A stretch of DNA of 40,573 nt from Oligoflexia bacterium (GTDB lineage: Bacteria; Bdellovibrionota; UBA1018; CAIMNF01): contig CAIKYX010000229.1 of the NCBI GenBank assembly GCA_903831745.1, positions 1 through 40,573 of the forward strand, written 5' to 3'. The notes under the pieces were generated by a model. That model searched no databases. It had not been told where the DNA came from and saw only the letters and a program-made list of their open reading frames with translations. This document shows positions 34,658 through 40,573 of this stretch, one piece after another. Within the stretch, counting starts at the first letter, position 1. Each line of letters opens with the position of its first letter. Both the position numbers and the translations under genes were made by a program.

Positions 34658-35371
34658 TCATTTTCCCTTAAAGAATATCTGGTGCGTCCTTGTGTTTGCA
34701 AAATAACCGTCTCCTCGAAGCAGGTAGGGCTCAGTAACGGTTTCATTCTGAAACATTCCTTTTGCTTGATAGGTTACCTCCATGGCGATCTCGGCCAAAG
34801 GATCATCGACGGTTCCGCGATTCGTGACGGATGGAACATTTACATTTACGTTTAAATCAAATCCCCAGTCGACATTGACTGCGACCGGAACGACCCGGGC
34901 AACTGCAATGTACTGGCCTTTGCCTTTTAAGCTTCCGCCATAGGTTTGTCTGACCTCGAAATCGAGAGAGATGACTTTCATGCCATACGGATTCGACCAC
35001 TCGACTTTATAATTTACGACATGCTCGGGTTTCCAGCCGGTTACCAAAGTCCAATCCGTTTTTGCAATGTCCGGAAGTGCGGATGCCCCTTTGGTATTGA
35101 TGTTCACCACGGGCTTGTTGCTTTCGATCACTTGCCAAAGGGTGAGCAGGGTATTGATGATAGACAGGGGATCAGCCCCTAGCTGGGTGTCTACGAGCAA
35201 CTGACGACGGGCTTCGAGTAGGATGTTGTCGTTCAGGGGAGACTCTGGAACCACGGTGGCGGTTGTTTTCATGGAGGCGATCGAATAATAGGATGAATCG
35301 ACGGTAGGTGCGGCCTGAGAAGTGTTTAAAGCCCCAATAAAAACACAAAAAATGAATACGAAATTCTTCAT
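34658..35371 (-). CDS. secreted protein of unknown function
   Basis: The 237-residue product has a clear signal peptide (KNFVFIFCVFIGALNTSQA). An AAGGGGGAA ribosome site lies upstream of ATG 35371. The mature protein has no Cys and is beta-rich after residue 110, with alternating Val/Asn strands (VNVDWGFDLNVNVNVPSV) and an FFKGK C-terminus. It is probably periplasmic or surface-exposed. No family was recognised. It converges on the sigma/anti-sigma-like gene with a 23-base gap. Confidence 0.75.
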   Translation of the reverse strand: MKNFVFIFCVFIGALNTSQAAPTVDSSYYSIASMKTTATVVPESPLNDNILLEARRQLLVDTQLGADPLSIINTLLTLWQVIESNKPVVNINTKGASALPDIAKTDWTLVTGWKPEHVVNYKVEWSNPYGMKVISLDFEVRQTYGGSLKGKGQYIAVARVVPVAVNVDWGFDLNVNVNVPSVTNRGTVDDPLAEIAMEVTYQAKGMFQNETVTEPYLLRGDGYFANTRTHQIFFKGK

Positions 35372-35457
35372 TTATTCCCCCTTGAATGAGTGCTTAAGTA
35401 TCGAAGATTTAGCGACTCCACAAGAAATATCAACGAAAAGAGCTTCGCAATTACGGC

Positions 35458-35487
35458 TTGACGGAAATGATCGGATTACGATAGTTT
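35458..35487 (+). promoter_or_regulatory. probable tRNA-Val promoter
   Basis: TTGACG (35458-35463) and TAGTTT (35482-35487) are 18 bases apart. Transcription would start near 35493, about 14 bases before the mature tRNA. The -10 box is weak, but this is the only -35-like match in the gap upstream. Confidence 0.4.
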
Positions 35488-35506
35488 AAGTGAGATCTTT
35501 CTTTAT

Positions 35507-35578
<72 letters not shown>

Positions 35579-35583
<5 letters not shown>

Positions 35584-35700
35584 ATCTTAAAATCCCTTTT
35601 AACATCGTCAAATTTCGACTCACTCAGTACGCCGTAGTTACCACTACGACTCCTTCGTTCGCTCAATTTGCCTTCCTTAAAAGGGATTTTAAGATTGGTT
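35579..35700. repeat. 24-bp perfect inverted repeat abutting the tRNA 3' end
   Basis: The left arm 35579-35602 includes the tRNA discriminator and CCA and is exactly complementary to the right arm 35677-35700. The 74-base loop contains a smaller hairpin (CGTAGT/ACTACG) and a CAAATT/AATTTG pair, so a long branched stem would form. It begins at the tRNA and is the first of several hairpins up to 35832. This looks like a small mobile or palindromic element, not a normal terminator. Confidence 0.7.
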
Positions 35701-35715
35701 GGGTTGATGGTTTGA

Positions 35716-35746
35716 GAATCTGCGTGAAACTGTCCCACGCAGATTC
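35716..35746. repeat. 11-bp hairpin in post-tRNA element
   Basis: GAATCTGCGTG (35716-35726) pairs perfectly with CACGCAGATTC (35736-35746) around a 9-base loop. It is the second structure after the tRNA. No T-run follows, so intrinsic termination is not indicated. Confidence 0.6.
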
Positions 35747-35748
35747 GA

Positions 35749-35773
35749 CAATTTGGCCATGACGGCCAAATTG
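35749..35773. repeat. 10-bp hairpin in post-tRNA element
   Basis: CAATTTGGCC (35749-35758) pairs perfectly with GGCCAAATTG (35764-35773) around five bases. Two smaller pairs follow: CAACC/GGTTG at 35776-35788 and GGCCA/TGGCC at 35820-35832. TGAGCGAA near 35795 also matches TTCGCTCA inside the first loop. Confidence 0.6.
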
Positions 35774-35837
35774 CACAACCGTAGGTTGCTTGCAGTGAGC
35801 GAAGCGAACGGAAAGTGGAGGCCATGATGGCCGACAT

Positions 35838-35852
35838 GAATTCTGTCGAGCC
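35838..35852 (+). repeat. direct repeat of the tRNA-Val 3' end (att-like)
   Basis: GAATTCTGTCGAGCC at 35838-35852 is identical to 35564-35578, the T-arm and acceptor part of tRNA-Val. It marks the far side of the hairpin region. Six bases earlier the word GACATG also matches the tRNA anticodon region, as if an internally deleted tRNA copy were present. Such a repeat is typical of integration into a tRNA gene. No integrase gene lies between the copies. The rest of 35853-35907 holds only the promoter of the next gene. Confidence 0.65.
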
Positions 35853-35868
35853 TCGGTTTCAATACCCA

Positions 35869-35897
35869 TAGACTTCGCCTCCTAACTAAAATAAAAT
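35869..35897 (+). promoter_or_regulatory. candidate near-leaderless promoter of the gamma-glutamyltransferase gene
   Basis: TAGACT (35869-35874), a 17-base spacer and TAAAAT (35892-35897) lie 10 bases before the ATG at 35908. The leader would be about 3 bases. No Shine-Dalgarno sequence is visible. Confidence 0.45.
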
Positions 35898-35907
35898 TAT
35901 TCTATCT

Positions 35908-37710
35908 ATGAAATTACAGAAAATTTTTGGTGGGCACCTGTTTTCTTTTTTGATTCTTGCAAGCTCTGGCTGCACCTCAGCGACCAAGAACGAACCCCAT
36001 CCTAAGGCCGATGTGCCGCAAGTCAAACAGTGGGATGGCTCAATCGCTTCCGCTCGCGAGAGCAGGGTACAGCCCATTGCTGGCACCAAAGGAATGGTGG
36101 TCGCCGACGATGTTGTTGCAGCAGAATGGGGCGCCGAAATCTTAAGGCGAGGGGGCTCGGCCGTCGACGCTGCTGTAGCTACCGCATTCGCCATGTCAGT
36201 CACTAGACCTCAATTCGCATCACTCGGAGGCGGTGGGTTTTTAATGTATTGTCCGCACCAATCCGAATGCAAAGTGATCGATTATCGAGAAATCGCACCC
36301 GGAGCTGCGACGCGCGATATGTTCGTTAAAAACGGAAAAGTGGTTCCTGATCTCTCCGATACCGGCCCGCTTTCTCTTGGAGTTCCTGGAGTTCCGGCAG
36401 GATTACTAGCTGCACTCGAAAAATACGGTAAGTTATCGCGACAAGTAATTTTGAAGAAGCCCATTGAATTAGCAAAGAATGGTTCAGTTTTTACCACATT
36501 TGCCGAAGCTCAAACACTCGACCGCTGGGCAGATTTAAACGACGATGCAAAACGAATTCTTGGTTGTGGCGGTACTGCCACGCGTCTTCCAACTGCGCCT
36601 TGCACTCCCGGCACCCAGATCAAGCAACCCGCTCTGATGCGCGTACTGCAAGAAATCTCAAAAAAAGGGGTTAAGGGATTCTACGAGGGGTGGGTAGCTA
36701 AAAAATTAGTAGATGGAGTTCAAAAAGCGGGCGGGGTACTCAGCTTAAATGATCTGGCCACGTACCGTCCGAGATTCCGAAAACCGCTCATTGGCAAATT
36801 CCAGGATTATGAAGTCATTACGATGCCACCTCCATCAAATGGCGGGGCAGCTCTTTTGCAAATGCTGGGTTATGCCGAACGGGCAGATCACCAGGGTGAA
36901 CTTGCCGATGGATACGGCTCTGCGCGTACGGTTCATGCACTCGCACACGGCATGTCGCTTGCGTTTGCAGATCGCGCTCAATACTTCGGTGACCCCGATC
37001 AAATTTCGATACCGCTTGAGCAACTTCTTTCGCCTGCTTACCTGGACGGGCGCTGGAAAACCTTTGATGCCAAAAAAGCGAATATTCCGACGATGGCAGG
37101 CGACGTTTATGAAACGCCTCACGAAAGCCGCGAAACCACTCATATCTCGGTCATTGATCGCGAAGGAAACGCGGTCGCCATTACCACTTCGATCAATACG
37201 TTTTATGGCTCTGGGTTCGTTCCGCACGACACGGGAGTTTTCATGAACGACACGATGGATGACTTTGCTGCTCAACCAGGAGTTCCAAATGGTGCGGGTC
37301 TGATTGCGAGCGAAAAGAATGCCATTGCTCCCCATAAAATTCCGGTTAGCTCGATGATGCCTACCGTAGTGAGGGATTCTAAAGGTGAGGTTAGATTAGT
37401 TTTAGGAGCAGCAGGCGGACCAGTCCTGGTCACGTCGATTTTTAATTGCATGCTCAACCACCTGAGATTTGGAATGTCTTTGCCCGACGCGATCGCTGCG
37501 GGACGTTTTCATCATCAGTGGCGTCCTAATCTGTTGCGGTTTGAAGCTTTTATGTTTCCGTCCGAGATTAAGCAGCGCCTTCAATCTATGGGGTACACCA
37601 TTAAAGATCAACTTCATCAGGCCCGAATCTATGGGCTTGAGAGGTTTTCGAATGGTCGAGTCTGGGGCGGGCCAGATCCGCGCGGAGAAGGTACTGCAGT
37701 TCAAGAATAA
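35908..37710 (+). CDS. ggt: gamma-glutamyltransferase (glutathione hydrolase), lipoprotein
   Basis: The enzyme transfers or hydrolyses the gamma-glutamyl group of glutathione outside the inner membrane. The 600-residue precursor has a lipoprotein signal (FLILASSGC). It matures by self-cleavage before the catalytic Thr, here Thr410 in RETTHISVIDREGNAVAITT. Other signatures are GGSAVDAAVATAFA, SLGGGGFL, FYGSGFVPHDTG...MNDTMDDFA, PVSSMMPTVV and GAAGGPVLVTS. The length is usual for the family. It lies just after the tRNA-associated element and converges on the dehydratase gene with a 19-base gap. Confidence 0.95.
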   Translation: MKLQKIFGGHLFSFLILASSGCTSATKNEPHPKADVPQVKQWDGSIASARESRVQPIAGTKGMVVADDVVAAEWGAEILRRGGSAVDAAVATAFAMSVTRPQFASLGGGGFLMYCPHQSECKVIDYREIAPGAATRDMFVKNGKVVPDLSDTGPLSLGVPGVPAGLLAALEKYGKLSRQVILKKPIELAKNGSVFTTFAEAQTLDRWADLNDDAKRILGCGGTATRLPTAPCTPGTQIKQPALMRVLQEISKKGVKGFYEGWVAKKLVDGVQKAGGVLSLNDLATYRPRFRKPLIGKFQDYEVITMPPPSNGGAALLQMLGYAERADHQGELADGYGSARTVHALAHGMSLAFADRAQYFGDPDQISIPLEQLLSPAYLDGRWKTFDAKKANIPTMAGDVYETPHESRETTHISVIDREGNAVAITTSINTFYGSGFVPHDTGVFMNDTMDDFAAQPGVPNGAGLIASEKNAIAPHKIPVSSMMPTVVRDSKGEVRLVLGAAGGPVLVTSIFNCMLNHLRFGMSLPDAIAAGRFHHQWRPNLLRFEAFMFPSEIKQRLQSMGYTIKDQLHQARIYGLERFSNGRVWGGPDPRGEGTAVQE

Positions 37711-37729
37711 TCGCGCCACGCTAGCTACA

Positions 37730-38698
37730 TTAAAAAGCAACGCCCTTGCCTAGATATTCGCAAAACTTCTCACGATCGATATTTCCGCCACTGATAATGA
37801 CACCCACCCTCAATCCCTTTAAGTCGAATTTTCGATTCATGGCTACAGCAGCCGAAAGACAGCCTGTAGGTTCGGTAACCAGCTTCATGTGTTCCATGAA
37901 AAATCGCATCTGATTGCAAAGTTGGGCGTCAGTCGCAGTCTCGAATGAGTGCACATATTTCTGAATCACTTGAAATGGCAAAGCCCCCAGCACCTGGGTT
38001 CTTGCTCCATCGGCAATGGTCTGAGGAACTGCAATCTTTACCCGAGTTCCTTTTTTAAAAGATTGTCCGCCGTCATCTCCGGCTTCTGGCTCGGCGCCGA
38101 TCACTTTGCATCCAGGTGAAAAATGCTGAGCCGCAAGTGCACTACCGGCGATCAAACCGCCTCCGCCCACGCAGACAAACAAATAATCCAAGGAGCCCAC
38201 TTCTTCGAACAGCTCGGCCGCAGCTGTGCCTTGTCCGGCAATGATGTCGGGATGATCATAGGGCGGAAGCAAAGTCATGCCTCGCGAACCGACGATGCCT
38301 CCGGCGATCGCTTCACGATCTTCTGTTTCGCGGTCGTAGAGAATCACTTCTGCGCCATAAGCCCGTGTCGCAGAAATTTTCGTAGCAGGTGCATCCTGAG
38401 GCATGACCACGACCGCAGAAATGTTCAACTCGCGTGCAGCGAGTGCTAGCGCTTGCCCATGATTTCCGGAAGAAAAAGTTGCCACTCCTTTTTTTCTTTG
38501 TTCGTCAGTCAATTGCATGAGCGCGTGGCTCGCGCCTCGAAATTTAAATGAACCGGTTTTTTGCAGATTTTCGCACTTAAAGTATATCCTGGCTTCGGTC
38601 AATTGATTGGCAACATCAGAGCTGAGTACTGGGGTTCGGAGAACTTGTCCTTTAGTTCTGCGGCAGGCCTCCAAAACGGATTGTGCATCGACTTCCAT
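37730..38698 (-). CDS. threonine/serine dehydratase (PLP fold type II)
   Basis: The 322-residue enzyme has the PLP lysine Lys52 in TGSFKFRGAS. It also has the substrate loop FSSGNHGQALALAA, the phosphate-binding VCVGGGGLIAG and a C-terminal VIISGGNID. The family deaminates threonine or serine to 2-oxo acids plus ammonia, and some members are serine racemases. No C-terminal ACT domain is present, so it resembles catabolic TdcB or serine racemase more than biosynthetic IlvA. The ATG at 38698 lies 6 bases from a -10 box. The gene is divergent from the Cys-rich secreted gene by 50 bases. Confidence 0.93.
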   Translation of the reverse strand: MEVDAQSVLEACRRTKGQVLRTPVLSSDVANQLTEARIYFKCENLQKTGSFKFRGASHALMQLTDEQRKKGVATFSSGNHGQALALAARELNISAVVVMPQDAPATKISATRAYGAEVILYDRETEDREAIAGGIVGSRGMTLLPPYDHPDIIAGQGTAAAELFEEVGSLDYLFVCVGGGGLIAGSALAAQHFSPGCKVIGAEPEAGDDGGQSFKKGTRVKIAVPQTIADGARTQVLGALPFQVIQKYVHSFETATDAQLCNQMRFFMEHMKLVTEPTGCLSAAVAMNRKFDLKGLRVGVIISGGNIDREKFCEYLGKGVAF

Positions 38699-38704
38699 TT
38701 AAAA

Positions 38705-38733
38705 ATGCTAACGTTCTCTTTAGCTGTTTTCAA
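38705..38733 (-). promoter_or_regulatory. leaderless sigma70-type promoter of the dehydratase gene
   Basis: TTGAAA (38733-38728), a 17-base spacer and TAGCAT (38710-38705) lie 6 bases before the ATG at 38698. No Shine-Dalgarno sequence is present. It overlaps the rightward promoter of the next gene. Confidence 0.6.
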
Positions 38734-38742
38734 TGTTATACT
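38734..38742 (+). promoter_or_regulatory. extended -10, leaderless promoter of the Cys-rich secreted gene
   Basis: TGTTATACT (38734-38742) is an extended -10 element ending 6 bases before the ATG at 38749. The -35 region (TTCTCT, 38714-38719) is weak, as is common with extended -10 promoters. Confidence 0.55.
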
Positions 38743-38748
38743 AAAACG

Positions 38749-39366
38749 ATGCAACTTTTAGCAAACCGCTATCCATGGTTGAAATTGGCCCTATTGATTC
38801 TAATCAATGGTATCACTTCGCCATCCTTTGCATTTGATGGAGCCACGATCAAATGCGTCGCCCTTTCAAAGATTAAACTCCCGTATTCTCCCGGGAGTGT
38901 AGGGGGTGCAGAACGGGCAGCTCTCGATCCGCTGGCAAAGGATGCGTGCCAAAAGCAATATTCCTTACCCTGTACGCCAGATGGCAATCTTTGCACGATT
39001 TACGGAAATGGTGATGTTGCCTGTGGTGATGTAAAATTTACGCTTCCTTATCAAGATCTGCCAAGCGAGCTTTTTAAACAATCATTTCTGGTCGACCAAA
39101 AGGAAATCCTTTGCAATGAACTCTTTCACAAAGAAAATCCTGATCTAAAAATCTGCGAAGCACAGCTTCGGGCAGCACGAAAAAAACTTCACGAATTTGC
39201 GTTTTCGATTGGTAGCCCCCTCTGTCAGAAAAAGGATGTCCACTATTGCTCGCCAGAAGATTCTTATAGCGATCGCTTTTGCTCGGCGATTGTTTCTTAT
39301 GAGGCAGCAAAGTATTTTAAAGAAAATAGTCGCTCAAAGGGCGGCGCAGGGCCAAACGGGCAGTGA
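38749..39366 (+). CDS. secreted Cys-rich protein of unknown function
   Basis: I chose ATG 38749. The 22 codons before it overlap the opposite gene's start and promoter. The 205-residue product has a signal peptide (LKLALLILINGITSPSFA). About eleven Cys are spread through the mature part (for example LPCTPDGNLCTIYGNGDVACGD, LKICEAQ, SPLCQKK, VHYCSPED, DRFCSA), suggesting a disulfide-rich extracytoplasmic protein. A charged Ser/Gly tail ends it. No family was recognised. Confidence 0.76.
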   Translation: MQLLANRYPWLKLALLILINGITSPSFAFDGATIKCVALSKIKLPYSPGSVGGAERAALDPLAKDACQKQYSLPCTPDGNLCTIYGNGDVACGDVKFTLPYQDLPSELFKQSFLVDQKEILCNELFHKENPDLKICEAQLRAARKKLHEFAFSIGSPLCQKKDVHYCSPEDSYSDRFCSAIVSYEAAKYFKENSRSKGGAGPNGQ

Positions 39367-39414
39367 TGTGTAAAATTCTCATCAATTAACGTGAATTCGT
39401 CAGGATTAAAAACC

Positions 39415-39443
39415 TTGGCAAGCGTCACTGAGCATCATAATAC
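39415..39443 (+). promoter_or_regulatory. leaderless sigma70-type promoter of the transglycosylase gene
   Basis: TTGGCA (39415-39420), a 17-base spacer and TAATAC (39438-39443) lie 7 bases before ATG 39451. There is no ribosome site. The position of the promoter argues against the upstream in-frame start at 39391. Confidence 0.6.
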
Positions 39444-39450
39444 ACTCGTC

Positions 39451-40416
39451 ATGGTTCAATCTTGTTTTAGGCGGCTACCTCGGTTGCCTATTTTGTTTGT
39501 AGTCATACTTCTAGTCGGCGCCTGTGCGACTGCGCCCAAGGAAAAAGAGAATCATGAAATCGGTCAAATTCTAAAGGACGAAACCGGTACGTTAGACCAA
39601 AACCTAATTGCGAAAATACTAAAAGAGCCCCGCCGCCTAAAATCAAAATCCAGGCAAAAATGGGAGAGTGAAATTGATTCCCGGGTGTTGTGGTGGATTC
39701 ATTACGACTCTGTTATCGATCATCAGCGTTTTCAGCGCAATCTGGATCGCGGAGAAAACTATCGTCTGATGGTGCAGCAATTGTTGCGTAAGAATGGTCT
39801 TCCACCCGAACTCTATTATCTAGCGCTGATTGAAAGTGGTTTTGTCACTCACGCAACTTCAGCGACTCAAGCCGTTGGAATCTGGCAATTTGAACCCGAA
39901 ACCGCCTTGAATTATGGTTTAAAGATTCGGGCGAACTCCGACGATCGAAAGCATCCGATCAACTCGACGCTTGCGTCCAGTCGCTATCTCACTAAGTTGC
40001 ACCGTAAGTTTAAAAGTTGGTACCTGGCGATTGCCGCTTATAATGCGGGCGAAGGGCGAATTGCACACGCTATCAGACGTGCTCATACCGACGATTTCTG
40101 GGAACTGACAGAAAGAGGTTTTTTGCCTCGCGAGACCATGGATTACATTCCCAAGTTTTTAGCGGCCGCAACCATCGGCAATCAACTCGAGAAATTCGGT
40201 TTTACTATGCCTCGCGCAACAGAGCCGTGGCCTGAAATTGCATCTGTGGTTGTTCGGCACGGTGAGAAAATCACTTCGCTATCAAACAAAATGGGCATAA
40301 CAGAAGAAGAGTTACTCCGATTAAACCCACGACTTCTGGTATTGCTCTCGCCAGCAATCAAAGGGCGCGTACGAATCTGGGTTCCACTGAAAAGCAAACG
40401 AGTGGCTGTTCTTTAG
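39451..40416 (+). CDS. MltD-like lytic transglycosylase lipoprotein
   Basis: The 321-residue product starts at ATG 39451 with a lipoprotein signal (ILFVVILLVGAC). The SLT domain spans about residues 90-230. Its catalytic Glu lies in YLALIESGFVTHA, followed by AVGIWQFEPETA and WYLAIAAYNAGEGRI, and ends with ETMDYIPKFLAAATIG. The enzyme cleaves peptidoglycan glycan strands to 1,6-anhydro-MurNAc products. The last 55 residues (VVVRHGEKITSLSNKMGI...LNPRL) resemble one degenerate LysM repeat, fewer than in E. coli MltD. It is probably attached to the outer membrane. It may serve wall remodelling. Confidence 0.92.
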   Translation: MVQSCFRRLPRLPILFVVILLVGACATAPKEKENHEIGQILKDETGTLDQNLIAKILKEPRRLKSKSRQKWESEIDSRVLWWIHYDSVIDHQRFQRNLDRGENYRLMVQQLLRKNGLPPELYYLALIESGFVTHATSATQAVGIWQFEPETALNYGLKIRANSDDRKHPINSTLASSRYLTKLHRKFKSWYLAIAAYNAGEGRIAHAIRRAHTDDFWELTERGFLPRETMDYIPKFLAAATIGNQLEKFGFTMPRATEPWPEIASVVVRHGEKITSLSNKMGITEEELLRLNPRLLVLLSPAIKGRVRIWVPLKSKRVAVL

Positions 40417-40573
40417 TGGCCGGGCCATGGACAAAAGTTATTGTATATTTCACTGGCCTGCAGAGTGATCGAACCGTCCTTTGAAATAATTTTTCCATTG
40501 AGCTTCGCCTGATCATTTAAAACAACGTCAGAAATTGCTAGAATTCCTCCCACAAAATTCGTCATCGCGGAAA
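40413..40573 (-). CDS. C-terminal end of an unidentified protein (start outside window)
   Basis: The minus frame read from 40571 is open for 52 codons to TAA at 40413-40415, and overlaps the transglycosylase stop by 4 bases. The visible residues include NFVGGILAISDVVLND, GKIISKDGSITLQASEI and end NNFCPWPGH. Regular beta-strands with Gly turns suggest a beta-helix or bactofilin-like end. This is too little to name a family. The other two frames on this strand contain stops. Confidence 0.55.
   Translation of the reverse strand, partial: SAMTNFVGGILAISDVVLNDQAKLNGKIISKDGSITLQASEIYNNFCPWPGH

Noticed and set aside
35584-35853. CRISPR array or attC-type integron cassette after the tRNA
   Set aside because: The palindromes differ from one another, there is no repeated unit with equal spacers, and no cas gene or integrase is present.
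39391-39450. Start at 39391 for the transglycosylase
   Set aside because: The extra 20 residues precede a complete lipoprotein signal and the promoter lies within them.

Overview
This window looks like part of a chromosome from a Gram-negative, flagellated, predator-type bacterium, most like Bdellovibrionota. The evidence is indirect: a motAB stator pair, many lipoproteins, outer-membrane barrels and Cys-containing secreted proteins of unknown family, and dense gene packing. No marker gene here fixes the taxonomy. There is no phage, insertion sequence or CRISPR array. One tRNA gene, tRNA-Val(GAC), is present.

Layout. (1) 1-8634, minus: one uninterrupted reading frame of more than 2,878 codons that runs off the left edge. 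It encodes a giant lipoprotein with an FN3-like domain, tandem repeats of about 280 residues and a beta-propeller-like tail. (2) 8880-12180: a coiled-coil protein coupled to a LysM protein, converging on motA-motB. (3) 12252-15457: an outer-membrane barrel, an acyltransferase with a broken small secreted-protein gene just upstream, and a small secreted protein. (4) 15590-18967: a fatty-acid desaturase, a DUF486 membrane protein, a GLG1-like Cys-rich protein, a chromate-type transporter and a DUF302 protein. (5) 18977-29735: the most interesting block, a probable extracellular polysaccharide system. (6) 29896-34634: a secreted protein with SH3-like repeats and a J-like domain, gltX, a cytochrome c, and a sigma-region-4/anti-sigma zinc-finger fusion. 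(7) 34658-40573: a secreted protein, tRNA-Val followed by a hairpin-rich element that ends in a copy of the tRNA 3' end, gamma-glutamyltransferase, a threonine/serine dehydratase, a Cys-rich secreted protein, an MltD-like lytic transglycosylase, and the 3' end of a further gene.

The polysaccharide block. A six-gene minus-strand operon has almost no intergenic space. In order it encodes an NfrB-like membrane glycosyltransferase, two distantly similar secreted proteins, a large exported DUF2334 (deacetylase-like) protein with an N-terminal glycosidase-like module, a GH113-like hydrolase with both candidate catalytic glutamates, and a second TIM-barrel hydrolase-like protein. Converging on it is a non-hydrolysing UDP-GlcNAc 2-epimerase (WecB), which makes UDP-ManNAc. 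Divergent from wecB is an outer-membrane barrel, possibly an exporter. In E. coli, NfrA, NfrB and WecB make a ManNAc-dependent surface glycan. I infer a related glycan pathway here with its own trimming and deacetylation enzymes.

A second theme is regulatory. Several genes have a sigma70-like promoter whose -10 box ends only 6-7 bases before the start codon, with no Shine-Dalgarno sequence. These are predicted leaderless mRNAs. Genes inside operons mostly have normal ribosome binding sites.
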